From Tannerella sp. (GTDB taxonomy: Bacteria > Bacteroidota > Bacteroidia > Bacteroidales > Tannerellaceae): 60,416 nucleotides of DNA. The stretch lies in NCBI GenBank assembly GCA_031276175.1, contig JAISNP010000117.1, forward strand, positions 1 through 60,416, read 5' to 3'. The notes beneath the pieces were generated by a model. The model made no database searches. It was not told the origin of the DNA and saw nothing but the letters and a program-made list of their open reading frames with translations. The position numbers and the translations under genes are program-made. Shown in pieces: positions 37,223 through 47,377 of this stretch. The first letter of the stretch is position 1, and each line of letters opens with the position of its first letter.

Positions 37223-39134
37223 CAAGTGTCAGGATGATATTTTCCAGACGGAATTGCTCGTCGTGCGCAATCAGAAATTCGAGCGCCGTGATGTTTTTGT
37301 CCCTGTCTAACGGCAGTATATTCGCCAGCGTCGGGATGTCTTTCGCGCCTTCTCTGCTCAACAGTTCCACGAGCGTGTCGCGCACGGCGTTATATTCCCA
37401 CCGTTTCAACCCCGACGATGTCTTTTTCAGGCATATGTCGCATGTGCGGCAGGCGTGCGTATTTTTCTCTCCGAAATAACGGAGCAACATGCGCGTGCGG
37501 CAGTGGTTCGTTTCGCTGATGTATTCCAACACCCTGTTGATGCGCATTTCGTCGCGTTTCTTCCTTTCCTCGTATGCGAAGGGGGGTATGCGTACGTATC
37601 GCGTTTCTTCTCTTGACCGGACAAAGGTGATTTGGGGGATGCTTGAGGACGGGATATAATGAATAATCATTGCTTTCGAGAGTTGGCACAGCCGTTCGTA
37701 GACGTCCTGCCGCGTCGTATGCGCCTGCGAGGCAATCATCGCCTCGTCGATACGGGCATATTCGGCAAAAACACCGGTATAGGAGCGCAGGATAGCCCCG
37801 ATAATTGCGTCGGTCACGGCGTCCTGCCTATGCATCCGGTACAGTTCTTCGCGATTGACCGAAAACATCAGGCGCGAAGCGTTGTCGGGATCTTCGACGT
37901 ATTCGATATATCCGGCCAGTTCGAGGATACGGAGCGCATATTGCGCCTGCGTGAACGAGAACTTGTATGCCGTACAGAAGTCGTGGAGGGAAAAGTTGTA
38001 CGTTGTGTTGAATCCGTATCCCGCAGCAATCCGGAAGAAATTACCCAGGGCTTCGTAGACGCGAATAATAAAATGTTTTTCGGGGTATGTATCCGTGATG
38101 CGTTTTTTCAGTTTGGTGTCTTCGTTTCTTGCGTACAGTGCGACGGCATAAGCCTGCTTGCCGTCGCGTCCTGCGCGTCCCGCCTCCTGAAAATATTCTT
38201 CCAGCGAAGAAGGGATGTCCATGTGCACAACCAGCCGCACGTCGGGCTTGTCGATACCCATGCCGAAAGCGTTGGTCGCTACGATGACGCGGCAAGTGTC
38301 GTCTTTCCACCGGTTCTGGCGTTCGCTTTTTTCTTCGCGCGTCAGTCCTGCGTGGAAAAAGTGCGCCGTGAAGCCTTTGTCTTTCAACATCCCGGCAATC
38401 TCCTGCGTCCGGCGGCGGCTGCGAACGTACACGATGGCCGTTCCGGGCACCCTGTTCAGCAGGTAGACGAGCGCCTGCTCCTTGTCTTCCGCCTGGCGCA
38501 CCACATACGAAAGGTTTTTACGGGCGAAACTTTTGCTGAATACGTTCTTTTTCCGGAAAAGCAGTTTCTCCTGTATGTCGTCCACCACTTCAGGTGTAGC
38601 GGTAGCCGTAAGCGCCAGCACGGGTATGTCGGGCAGATATTGACGAATCGCGGCAATGTTCAGGTACGAGGGGCGAAAGTCGTATCCCCACTGCGAAATA
38701 CAATGGCTTTCGTCGACGACGAGCAGGTTTATGTGCATAGCCTGCAGTTTATTGAGAAACGTTTCCGAAGCCAGCCGTTCGGGCGAGATGTAGAGGAATT
38801 TGCAGTTGCTGTAAATGCAGTTGTCCAGCCGGGTGTTGATTTCTTCGCGCGCCATGCCGGAATACACCGTCGTGGCTATGATTTTTTTTGCCCGGAGATT
38901 GTCTACCTGATCCTTCATGAGCGAAATCAGCGGAGTGACGACCAGACAAAGTCCCGGCATAATCAAGGCCGGAACCTGAAAGGTGATGGATTTTCCGCCT
39001 CCGGTCGGCATAAGTCCGAGCGTGTCGTTTCCTTCGCAAACCGAACGGATAATGTCTTCCTGCAACGGGCGGAAGGCAGTGTATCCCCAATGCGCCTTTA
39101 AGGTTTCGAGCAATAGTGAAGAATCCGCTTGCAT
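37203..39134 (-). CDS. recQ: ATP-dependent DNA helicase RecQ
   Basis: A 3'-5' helicase of recombination and fork repair. The 643 residues contain the Q-motif region FRPLQEDIIRSV, Walker A TGGGKS (44-49), DESH (141-144), LTATATP, and motif VI QEAGRAGRDG. A zinc-binding RQC region with CRTCDICL follows. A typical HRDC domain is not evident at the C-terminus. It starts 9 bp after the recJ stop, so recJ and recQ probably share a transcript, a logical repair pair. Confidence 0.95.
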   Translation of the reverse strand: MQADSSLLLETLKAHWGYTAFRPLQEDIIRSVCEGNDTLGLMPTGGGKSITFQVPALIMPGLCLVVTPLISLMKDQVDNLRAKKIIATTVYSGMAREEINTRLDNCIYSNCKFLYISPERLASETFLNKLQAMHINLLVVDESHCISQWGYDFRPSYLNIAAIRQYLPDIPVLALTATATPEVVDDIQEKLLFRKKNVFSKSFARKNLSYVVRQAEDKEQALVYLLNRVPGTAIVYVRSRRRTQEIAGMLKDKGFTAHFFHAGLTREEKSERQNRWKDDTCRVIVATNAFGMGIDKPDVRLVVHMDIPSSLEEYFQEAGRAGRDGKQAYAVALYARNEDTKLKKRITDTYPEKHFIIRVYEALGNFFRIAAGYGFNTTYNFSLHDFCTAYKFSFTQAQYALRILELAGYIEYVEDPDNASRLMFSVNREELYRMHRQDAVTDAIIGAILRSYTGVFAEYARIDEAMIASQAHTTRQDVYERLCQLSKAMIIHYIPSSSIPQITFVRSREETRYVRIPPFAYEERKKRDEMRINRVLEYISETNHCRTRMLLRYFGEKNTHACRTCDICLKKTSSGLKRWEYNAVRDTLVELLSREGAKDIPTLANILPLDRDKNITALEFLIAHDEQFRLENIILTLVNPPER

Positions 39135-39143
39135 GGTCTGCTT

Positions 39144-40868
39144 TTACGTTTGCAGCGGGCGTATATCCTTTACCATCAACTGTACGGTAGTATTCCCGTT
39201 GTATGTATTTTCTTCTATGGTGTAGCAAATGTCGAACGGTTTCATTGCCTTGATGTAGCTGCTGTGGCGATGCATTCCGAAGGCGATGCCGTGCACCGGG
39301 CCGCCCCATTTGGAGCCGATGATTTCCAGTTTCAGATGTTCGAGGTCTTTTCCGACGCATTTGCTGGTGCCGTAGTCCTGCACGTTTCTTGTGCAAAAGA
39401 CCGGCTTTTCGTTTTCGGGACCTAACGGGTTCATCATTTTCAGTTCGTTGAGGAACCGCATGTTGATGTCTTTAAGTTCGATGACCGCATCAATGTCGAT
39501 TTGCGGCATCATCTGTTCCCGACTGATTTCTTCGTCGGCGATCTGCATGAACCGCCGGTTGAAGGCTTCGAGGTTTTCCTCGCGCAGCGAAAGGCCTGCG
39601 GCATACATGTGTCCTCCGAAATTTTCCAGCAAATCGCGGCACGATTCGATAGCCTTGTAGATGTCGAATCCTGAAATCGAGCGCGCCGACCCTGTAATCA
39701 GTTCGGACGATTTGGTCAGTACCACAGTCGGGCGATAGTACTGCTCCGTCAGCCGCGAAGCTACGATTCCGATTACGCCCTTGTGCCAGTTGGGGTTGTA
39801 GACGACGATGGCTTTCTGGTTTTCTATGTTCTTTGCTTCGGTGATGATGCTGTTTGCGTCGTCGGTGATACACTTGTCCAGTTCTCGCCTCTCGTCGTTG
39901 TACTGGTTGATGTTTTCGCTTTTTTCACGCGCCGCCTTCATGTCTTTGGAGAGCAGCAGGTCGACGGCTTCCCGTCCGTTCATCATACGTCCCGAAGCAT
40001 TGATGCGCGGCCCGATTTTGAAAACGATGTCGCTGATGGTGATTTCTTTCCCCGCCAGTCCGCAGATATTGATGATGCCTTTCATCCCTATGCTTGGGTT
40101 GCTGTTCAACTGCTGCAGCCCGTAGTAGGCAAGCGTCCTGTTCTCGCCCGTGATGGGCACAATATCCGCAGCAATGCTTACGGCCGTCAGTTCCAGCAGA
40201 TTTTCGAGACTTGAAAAGGGAATATCGTTGCTTTGGGCAAAGGCTTGCATGAATTTGAATCCGACGCCGCAACCCGAAAGGTGCTCGTACGGATATTCCG
40301 AATCGGTGCGTTTGGCGTCCAGCACGGCCACGGCAGCGGGGAGTTCGTCGTCGGGCATGTGATGGTCGCAGATGATAAAATCAATTCCCTTTTTGCCGGC
40401 ATAAGCCACTTTGTCGATGGCCTTAATGCCGCAATCCAGCGCGATAATCAGCGTTATCCCATTTTCGTCGGCATAATCTATGCCCTTGTACGAGATTCCG
40501 TAACCCTCGTCGTAGCGGTCGGGAATGTAATAATCCAGCAGAGACGAATAGGGACGCAGAAATTTGTACACCAGCGACACGGCAGTCGTGCCGTCCACGT
40601 CATAATCTCCATATATCAGGATTTTCTCCTTGTTCCCCAGCGCCTTGTTCAATCGTTTTACAGCCTTGAGCATGTCGGGCAGCAAAAACGGGTCGTGCAG
40701 ATCTTTTAAACTCGGTTTGAAGAATTTACGCGCCACCTCGGCGGTCGTTATTCCGCGCTGGGCAAGCAAGAGACATATCACCGGATTGATCTTTAATTCC
40801 GATGCCAGCATATTCGCAATTTGCCGGTCTTTCTCCGTATAGGGTCGAATATTCCATTTGTTTATCAT
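39144..40868 (-). CDS. recJ: Single-stranded-DNA-specific exonuclease RecJ
   Basis: A 5'-3' single-strand exonuclease of recombination and mismatch repair. The 574-residue protein has the DHH-phosphoesterase motifs YGDYDVDGTTAV (D88, D90, D92), DCGIKA and CDHHMPDDELP (D168, H169, H170), then RINASGRM and the DHHA1 motif GGHMYAAGLSL, with a C-terminal OB-like region. It is upstream of recQ in the same direction. A 9-bp hairpin lies in its leader at 40916-40936. Confidence 0.96.
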   Translation of the reverse strand: MINKWNIRPYTEKDRQIANMLASELKINPVICLLLAQRGITTAEVARKFFKPSLKDLHDPFLLPDMLKAVKRLNKALGNKEKILIYGDYDVDGTTAVSLVYKFLRPYSSLLDYYIPDRYDEGYGISYKGIDYADENGITLIIALDCGIKAIDKVAYAGKKGIDFIICDHHMPDDELPAAVAVLDAKRTDSEYPYEHLSGCGVGFKFMQAFAQSNDIPFSSLENLLELTAVSIAADIVPITGENRTLAYYGLQQLNSNPSIGMKGIINICGLAGKEITISDIVFKIGPRINASGRMMNGREAVDLLLSKDMKAAREKSENINQYNDERRELDKCITDDANSIITEAKNIENQKAIVVYNPNWHKGVIGIVASRLTEQYYRPTVVLTKSSELITGSARSISGFDIYKAIESCRDLLENFGGHMYAAGLSLREENLEAFNRRFMQIADEEISREQMMPQIDIDAVIELKDINMRFLNELKMMNPLGPENEKPVFCTRNVQDYGTSKCVGKDLEHLKLEIIGSKWGGPVHGIAFGMHRHSSYIKAMKPFDICYTIEENTYNGNTTVQLMVKDIRPLQT

Positions 40869-40915
40869 ATATATGTTTTTGTTTTTTCATTCCGTCCGAA
40901 AAACCATACTCCATT

Positions 40916-40936
40916 AATATAAAGCTTCTTTATATT
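40916..40936 (-). promoter_or_regulatory. Leader hairpin upstream of recJ
   Basis: A perfect inverted repeat AATATAAAG-CTT-CTTTATATT about 48 bp before the recJ ATG. A near-consensus -7 box TACCTTTA lies further upstream at 40961-40968. It could be a protein operator or an mRNA leader structure. Confidence 0.45.
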
Positions 40937-41170
40937 GAAATGAAGCAAGGTTTACGTCCGTAAAGGTAGGCAAAATAAATGAAACGGCAAGCGTGCGGCC
41001 TCCGAAATATGAATGGAGGCATGTTGCTTTTCGAATAAAAGCATACCTGCCGTGTTTGTAAGAATATATATGTATAAGCGCAGTGCCGGCAGCTTGCGGT
41101 GCGGAGATGAAACCCTCTCCGGCTGCCTGATTCGATGAATTGCGGAGTTTTCATTGCCGGCGAAAGCGAA

Positions 41171-41270
41171 TCATGTACGGCCAACACTAATCATGTATGG
41201 CCAACCCTAATCATGTATGGCCAACCCTAATCGTGTATGGCCAACCCTAATCGTGTACGGCCAAAACTAA
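41171..41270. repeat. Tandem array, five 20-bp units
   Basis: Five 20-bp units of the form TCRTGTAYGGCCAAMMCTAA with few substitutions, each with the TGGCCA or CGGCCA core. A partial sixth unit (TCATGG) ends inside the fmt 3' flank. It lies between the recJ leader and fmt. Confidence 0.9.
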
Positions 41271-41314
41271 TCATGGTTGAATGGAAATTTCCTGTTTTTT
41301 TGCGCGATGAACGG

Positions 41315-42289
41315 CTATTTGACGGCGGAAAAAGTTTGCCTCGTTCCGTTGAGCAGTTCCTTTACGGACATTCTTTTTTTCCCCTCCATCCGGAGGCTGT
41401 GCAGGCGGATAAAGCCGTCTTCTACGGCTACGTCCAGACGGCTTCCGATTGTGCGGATGGCGCCGACGGTCAGCGCGTGCGGCTCGCGGAGTATTTCGGA
41501 CTGAAATATTTGCAGCGATTTACTGTTGCCGTTGTCGAAAATCAGTTCCGTCCACGCCGCAGGGGCGGGCGACAGGCCGCGTATGAAATTGTATACTTTC
41601 TCGGCCGGTTGATACCAGTCTATTCGGCACGTGTCTTTGAATATCTTAGGGGCAGGACGAAGCGTGTCGGCGTCGCGGAGGAGTTGTTCCTGCGGTACGG
41701 TTGCGATGTAACCGTCGCGTGCGAGCAACAGGTCGACCGTCTCTATCGTGAGTTCGGCGCCGGCAATCATTAACCGGTCGTGCACCGTGCCGGCATCGTC
41801 CGTAAAAGCGACGGGCACGCGACGTTGCAGGATGATGCGGCCTGTATCCATTCCGTGCGTAAGGAAAAACGTGGTCGCGCCCGTTTCCGTTTCTCCATTG
41901 ATGACCGCCCAGTGGATGGGCGCTGCGCCGCGATATTGAGGCAGAAGGGAGGCGTGCAGATTGAACGTGCCGAAACGGGGCATGTGCCATACCGCTTCGG
42001 GCAACATGCGGAAGGCTACGACAATCTGCAAGTCGGCCTGCAACGCCTTCAGTTCGCGGAGAAACGCTTCGTCTTTCAGATTTTCAGGCTGAAAGACGGG
42101 CAGATGCTTCGACAGGGCATATTGTTTTACGGGGCTTGATTGCAACACATTGCCGTGTCTGCCGACGGGTTTGTCGGGCATGGTGACGACGCCGACGATG
42201 CGGTAGCCTCCTTCCGTCAGGGCACGCAAACTTTCGCACGCAAATTCGGGCGTACCCATGAATATTATCCGTAAATCGCTTTTTTTCAT
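41315..42289 (-). CDS. fmt: Methionyl-tRNA formyltransferase
   Basis: Formylates initiator Met-tRNA using 10-formyltetrahydrofolate. The 324 residues include IIFMGTPEFACESL at the N-terminus, the catalytic region FGTFNLHASLLPQYRGAAPIHWAVINGE with the essential Asn/His, and the Asp in LTHGMDTGRI. A C-terminal OB-like domain binds tRNA. The start MKKSDLRIIF lies 7 bp after the purA stop; a nine-residue upstream extension would overlap purA and is not used. It is the last gene of a minus-strand run fur-purA-fmt. Confidence 0.95.
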   Translation of the reverse strand: MKKSDLRIIFMGTPEFACESLRALTEGGYRIVGVVTMPDKPVGRHGNVLQSSPVKQYALSKHLPVFQPENLKDEAFLRELKALQADLQIVVAFRMLPEAVWHMPRFGTFNLHASLLPQYRGAAPIHWAVINGETETGATTFFLTHGMDTGRIILQRRVPVAFTDDAGTVHDRLMIAGAELTIETVDLLLARDGYIATVPQEQLLRDADTLRPAPKIFKDTCRIDWYQPAEKVYNFIRGLSPAPAAWTELIFDNGNSKSLQIFQSEILREPHALTVGAIRTIGSRLDVAVEDGFIRLHSLRMEGKKRMSVKELLNGTRQTFSAVK

Positions 42290-42296
42290 TACAGAT

Positions 42297-43568
42297 TCAG
42301 TCCGTATACCGCACAATTGTCTGTTCCCTGTCGGAACCTACGGAAACAATTTTGATCGGCACGCCCAGTTCCGCTTCGAGGAACGCGAGGCAGGCGTTAA
42401 ATTCTTCGGGGAATTCGTTTTCGCTTTTCATCCCCGTCATGTCGGTTTGCCATCCGGGAAGCTCCGCGTAAACGGGCTGCACGTCCGTTTCCGAAATATC
42501 GAAGGGAAATTCGGTGGTTTCCTCGCCGCCAATCCGGTAGGCAACACATGCCTTGATCGTTTCAAACGGATCCAGCACGTCGCTTTTCATCATGATAAGC
42601 TGTGTGACGCCGTTGATCATTACGGCATATTTCAGAGCGACAAGGTCAATCCACCCGCAGCGGCGCCGGCGTCCGGTGACGGAACCGAACTCGTTGCCGC
42701 GTTTGCACAATACGTCGCCCGTATCGTCCGTCAGTTCGGTTGGAAACGGCCCGCTGCCGACGCGCGTGCAATAGGCTTTAAATATGCCGTACACTTCGCC
42801 GATGTTTCGCGGCGCGATTCCCAGCCCCGTGCAGCATCCGGCGCAGACGGTGTTTGAGGAGGTTACGAACGGATACGAGCCGAAGTCGATGTCGAGCATC
42901 GTTCCCTGCGCACCTTCCGCCAGTACGGATTTCCCCTCGGCCAGCAGACGGTTGATTTCGTGTTCGCTGTCGATGATGCGGAACTTCTTCAGGTATTCCA
43001 GCGCGTCAAACCACCGGGATTCCAGCGCATCAATGTTGTAACTGTAATTCAGTCCGCGCAGAATGGCTTCGTGGTGGCGCCTGGCGTTGGCGTACTTTTT
43101 GTCGAAATCGTGAAACAGGTCGCCCACGCGCAGGCCGTTACGTCCCACCTTGTCCGTATACGCAGGGCCGATGCCTTTGCCCGTCGTCCCGATCAAATCG
43201 TTTCCCTTGGCGGCTTCGAGGGCGGAATCAAGGATGCGGTGGGCGGGGAGTATCAGGTGGGCTTTTTTTGAGATGTACAATCGGCTTGCAATGTCGTGCC
43301 CGCTTTTGGCCAGACTTTCGGATTCTTCTTTGAACAGCAGAGGATCCAGCACGACGCCGTTTCCGATAATATTGATTTTCTCACCCTGAAAAATACCCGA
43401 AGGGATGGAACGGAGGATATATTTCTCTCCGTTGAAAGACAGCGTATGGCCTGCATTCGGCCCGCCCTGAAATCGGGCAACGACATCATATCCGGGCGTC
43501 AGCACGTCGACAATCTTGCCTTTGCCTTCGTCGCCCCACTGCAATCCTAATAATACATCTACTTTCAT
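42297..43568 (-). CDS. purA: Adenylosuccinate synthetase
   Basis: First step from IMP to AMP: joins aspartate to IMP with GTP. The 423 residues start MKVDVLLGLQWGDEGKGKIVD with the phosphate-binding loop at 12-18 and continue with RFQGGPNAGHT, GTTGKGIGPAYTDKV, and the GTP-binding SVTGRRRRCGW. Another in-frame ATG eight codons upstream (43592) overlaps the fur stop as ATGA, a coupling arrangement, but homologues begin at MKVDV. It is probably co-transcribed with fur and fmt. Confidence 0.96.
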   Translation of the reverse strand: MKVDVLLGLQWGDEGKGKIVDVLTPGYDVVARFQGGPNAGHTLSFNGEKYILRSIPSGIFQGEKINIIGNGVVLDPLLFKEESESLAKSGHDIASRLYISKKAHLILPAHRILDSALEAAKGNDLIGTTGKGIGPAYTDKVGRNGLRVGDLFHDFDKKYANARRHHEAILRGLNYSYNIDALESRWFDALEYLKKFRIIDSEHEINRLLAEGKSVLAEGAQGTMLDIDFGSYPFVTSSNTVCAGCCTGLGIAPRNIGEVYGIFKAYCTRVGSGPFPTELTDDTGDVLCKRGNEFGSVTGRRRRCGWIDLVALKYAVMINGVTQLIMMKSDVLDPFETIKACVAYRIGGEETTEFPFDISETDVQPVYAELPGWQTDMTGMKSENEFPEEFNACLAFLEAELGVPIKIVSVGSDREQTIVRYTD

Positions 43569-43588
43569 GTCTTTTAATATGTTCTTGT

Positions 43589-44098
43589 TCATGTTTGTTC
43601 TTTTGCTGTTTTTTTGTTTTGCTCCGGAAGACGGTACTTGCATTTCGAGCACATGCCGTAGACGTACATCGAACAGTATTCCTGAGAGAATTTGGCAATC
43701 TTTAAATCCTTCATGAAGCGCATGATTTTGTCGCTTTTCACCTCCTTGATTGCGCCGCAATAGCAACATATGACGTGGAAATGTCCCGAAGCCACGCTCC
43801 TCAGTTCATACCGGACTGTTTGTTTGGAAAACTGGTGGCGTACGATCAGACAGGCGTTCATCAGCAGCTCAATGGTATCGTAGACGGAGGCCTTGCTGAC
43901 GTGGAAGTTGTTTTCTTCCATTCTTTCGTACAGCGTATCTATGTCGAAAGGCCCCTGAATTTGACAGATATGATCCAGAATGGTTTTGCGTTCCGGCGTT
44001 TTCCGGAGCCCCTGTCTCGTCAGATATTCGTTGAAAATCTTGCCTGTCTTTTCCGCATCGTATGGATCCGTATTTATTTTTTCCGTATGTTTTGCCAT
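43589..44098 (-). CDS. Fur-family metalloregulator
   Basis: A 169-residue DNA-binding repressor of the Fur/PerR/Zur family. The N-terminal winged helix spans residues ~20-95 (LRKTPERKTILDHICQIQGPFDIDTLYERM ... VSKASVYDTIELLMNACLI). The metal-binding dimerisation domain has GHFHVICCYCG and MCSKCKYRLP, giving the CxxC pair of the structural zinc site plus HxH. Which metal or stress it senses cannot be decided. The ATG is preferred over a TTG 15 bases upstream. It sits 16 bp after the DPP III gene and just before purA. Confidence 0.9.
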   Translation of the reverse strand: MAKHTEKINTDPYDAEKTGKIFNEYLTRQGLRKTPERKTILDHICQIQGPFDIDTLYERMEENNFHVSKASVYDTIELLMNACLIVRHQFSKQTVRYELRSVASGHFHVICCYCGAIKEVKSDKIMRFMKDLKIAKFSQEYCSMYVYGMCSKCKYRLPEQNKKTAKEQT

Positions 44099-44114
44099 GG
44101 CCGGTAAGGACAAA

Positions 44115-46169
44115 TTAATTATATGTCGGCAGGAAAGAATAATCTTTCCCGTATCGAAGCATCTGGCTTGCGTAATCCTCCGTATAGTCCGGCACGATGT
44201 CGACGACGTCGCCCCGGCTGTTGCGCACTTCTTTCAGCGCCGGATTGACGAATCCCCTGTACGGCGCAAGATTCAGTTTCGCATAGCGGGCGAGCGCTTC
44301 GTCGTGCAGCGCACGGTCTACTTTTACGCCATACGTTTCTACCAGCTGTTTACCGGCCTCAAAATCGCCTTCGCTTTTGATGCGCTGCACTTCGGCAAGC
44401 AACCGGCCGAACAGGGTGCGAAGCCCGTCGTAATCGTTCACCACCACGTATGTTTTCCCGTCACGCCGTTTCAGTTCGACGATGCGTTCGGGCAATCCTT
44501 TTTCGTACACCCAGCGGGCGATCAGCTGGCGGTTGCGCATGTGCGCTTCCTCAATCTGCTTGCCGGGCTTGATGCGCACCAGCTGGGTCATCAGCCCGTT
44601 CATGACGTAGCGATAATATTCGGCCTTGTATGCCTCCGCGTCGGAGAGCAGGCCGAGTTCGAGCAGTTTTTTGTCGGCCAGATAATAAAGCGCAAACAAG
44701 TCGGCACGCGCTTCTTCGAGCGTCGAGCCGTAGGCCCTCAGTCCGTCGGGGTCGACGCCCGGCAGGATGACGCCCGAACCATGTCCGAGACACTCATGCA
44801 GGTCGGTATGCAGGTTGTCGGTCACGAAGCCGTATTGCCGTGTCAGCGCGCGTTCCGCATCGCTCCACATAAACTCTTCGTTAAATCCGTTACCCTGCGA
44901 GGCTTTGTCATATGCTTCGGTGATGTTTTCGATGGTGACGGACTTGGAACCGTGCAGATGGCGTATCCAGCCGGAGTTGGGGAGGTTGATGCCGATCGGC
45001 GTGGCGGGATAGCAGTCGCCGCCCAGCATGACGGCGGTGATAACTTTGGCGCTGACACCTTTTACTTCCTTCTTTTTGAAGCGGGAATCGGCAGGCGAAT
45101 GGTCTTCGAACCATTGCGCGTTGTCGCTGATAATTTTCGTGCGGCGCGTCGCTTCTTTGTTGATGACGTTGACGATTGCTTCCCAGCTTGCCTTCCGTCC
45201 CAGCGGATCGCCGTAGGTTTCGATGAATCCGTTTACGAAATCGACGTCCGAATCAAGGTCTCCTACCCACAGCACCGAATATTCGTCGAACGTTTTCAAG
45301 TCGCCCGTGCGGTAATATTCCACCAATTTGGAGATGACAGCCTGCTGCCTGTCGCTTTCGGCGAAGGCGAGCGCTTTCTCCAGTTCGGACACTATTTTTT
45401 CGATGGCCTGCGTATACAGCCCTCCCGTTTTCCAGACCTTTTCCACGAGTGTGCCGTTTTCCCTGACCAAACGGCTGTTTAGACCCCAGGAGACGGGCGT
45501 GCTGTCATCCGGATCTTTCAGTGCGGCGTAAAAGGCTTCCACTTCGGCCATCGTGACGCCGTCGCCGTAATAGTTGTTTGCCGAAGCGGCAATCAAATCG
45601 CCGTCGCCGCTCTGCACCGTGCGTTTGGGCATCACTTCGGGCCGGAAAATCACAGGCATGATTTCGGCCAGCCATTCGTCGACCGTCTGCCCGTCGCGCA
45701 CGGGGACGAGCGATTTGTCCAGACGGCGGATGCACCGTTCAAAAAAGGCAGGCGTAAAGGCGGGCACAAACTTGTCTTCGGCATAATGGTGGTGGATGCC
45801 GCCGGCAAACCAGACCTGTTTCAGATAAACCTCCAGCGCCTCGAAATCGGGCGTATCGCGTTCGTCCCGGCAGTTCAGGTAAATGGCTTCCAGCGCGCGG
45901 CGGACGGCCAGGTTGTAGCGATTGTTCTGGTCGAACAGTATGTCGCGCCCCATCAGCGCCGCTTCGGAAAGATGATACAAAAGTTGCTTTTGCGGCAGGG
46001 AGAGCGACTCGAATCCGGGCGCCCGGTAGCGCAGCACTTCGATGTCGGCAAAACGGTCTGCCGTGTAACGGAACCCGTCTGCCTGCACAGCGGCCGACCT
46101 GTCTTCCCGATTTACGCAGGATGCCGCCGAAAGTATTGTAATTCCCATAAATATCACAGTTTTTTTCAT
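44115..46169 (-). CDS. Dipeptidyl peptidase III-type metallopeptidase (M49), lipoprotein
   Basis: A zinc exopeptidase that removes dipeptides from peptide N-termini. The start at MKKTVIFMGITILSAASC gives 684 residues with a lipoprotein signal (cysteine 18); a 56-codon upstream extension lacks a signal and is rejected. The M49 motif HEXXGH-type HECLGH occupies residues 458-463, and the second motif EEARAD, with the zinc-binding glutamate, lies at 485-490. Bacteroides relatives are often annotated as DPP III. A -7 box lies at 46195-46202, and fur follows within 16 bp. Confidence 0.9.
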   Translation of the reverse strand: MKKTVIFMGITILSAASCVNREDRSAAVQADGFRYTADRFADIEVLRYRAPGFESLSLPQKQLLYHLSEAALMGRDILFDQNNRYNLAVRRALEAIYLNCRDERDTPDFEALEVYLKQVWFAGGIHHHYAEDKFVPAFTPAFFERCIRRLDKSLVPVRDGQTVDEWLAEIMPVIFRPEVMPKRTVQSGDGDLIAASANNYYGDGVTMAEVEAFYAALKDPDDSTPVSWGLNSRLVRENGTLVEKVWKTGGLYTQAIEKIVSELEKALAFAESDRQQAVISKLVEYYRTGDLKTFDEYSVLWVGDLDSDVDFVNGFIETYGDPLGRKASWEAIVNVINKEATRRTKIISDNAQWFEDHSPADSRFKKKEVKGVSAKVITAVMLGGDCYPATPIGINLPNSGWIRHLHGSKSVTIENITEAYDKASQGNGFNEEFMWSDAERALTRQYGFVTDNLHTDLHECLGHGSGVILPGVDPDGLRAYGSTLEEARADLFALYYLADKKLLELGLLSDAEAYKAEYYRYVMNGLMTQLVRIKPGKQIEEAHMRNRQLIARWVYEKGLPERIVELKRRDGKTYVVVNDYDGLRTLFGRLLAEVQRIKSEGDFEAGKQLVETYGVKVDRALHDEALARYAKLNLAPYRGFVNPALKEVRNSRGDVVDIVPDYTEDYASQMLRYGKDYSFLPTYN

Positions 46170-46194
46170 CATGATAAAATATTTTATCGGGGGG

Positions 46195-46202
46195 CAAAGG
46201 TA
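46195..46202 (-). promoter_or_regulatory. -7 promoter box TACCTTTG for the DPP III gene
   Basis: Exact TAnnTTTG match on the minus strand, 26 bp before the ATG. It may drive DPP III, fur, purA and fmt together. Confidence 0.6.
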
Positions 46203-46319
46203 TGAAATAATTAAGAATCGGTTGTATGGAGAAAATTTTTTTTGAAACGGGGGTGAACGATAAACTATGAACGACAAACTGTCTCGTCCTGACTTGTCCT
46301 GAATTTTCTTTACAGTTTT

Positions 46320-46501
46320 TTGTTCTTCGTCCGGCATAGCCTTGACGAAAAGTTACCCGAAGATTCTCCCGCGCGTTTGATTAACCACGTCACAGACAGT
46401 CTTGACATAAGCCGCGTGATAGACATTTATCGCGGGGGAGGGACAAGTTCGCATCATCCCCGGACGTTGCTTAAGTCGGTTATCTTCGGATATTTGAACA
46501 A

Positions 46502-46508
<7 letters not shown>
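46320..46508 (+). pseudogene. N-terminal fragment of an IS1182-family transposase
   Basis: Encodes VRHSLDEKLPEDSPARLIN ... SLDISRVIDIYRGGGTSSHHPRTLLKSVIFGYLNNI, matching the usual start of IS1182-type transposases (LDELIPENHLVR...GGTSSYHPRMLLK). The frame ends exactly where a second element begins (its inverted repeat starts at 46502), so the rest of the gene was cut off by that insertion and later lost. No downstream continuation was found. Confidence 0.75.
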
Positions 46509-47332
<824 letters not shown>

Positions 47333-47377
47333 CTAATCACCGTTCCGATTTTTCCGGCTTAGCGTGAGTTCAATCTA

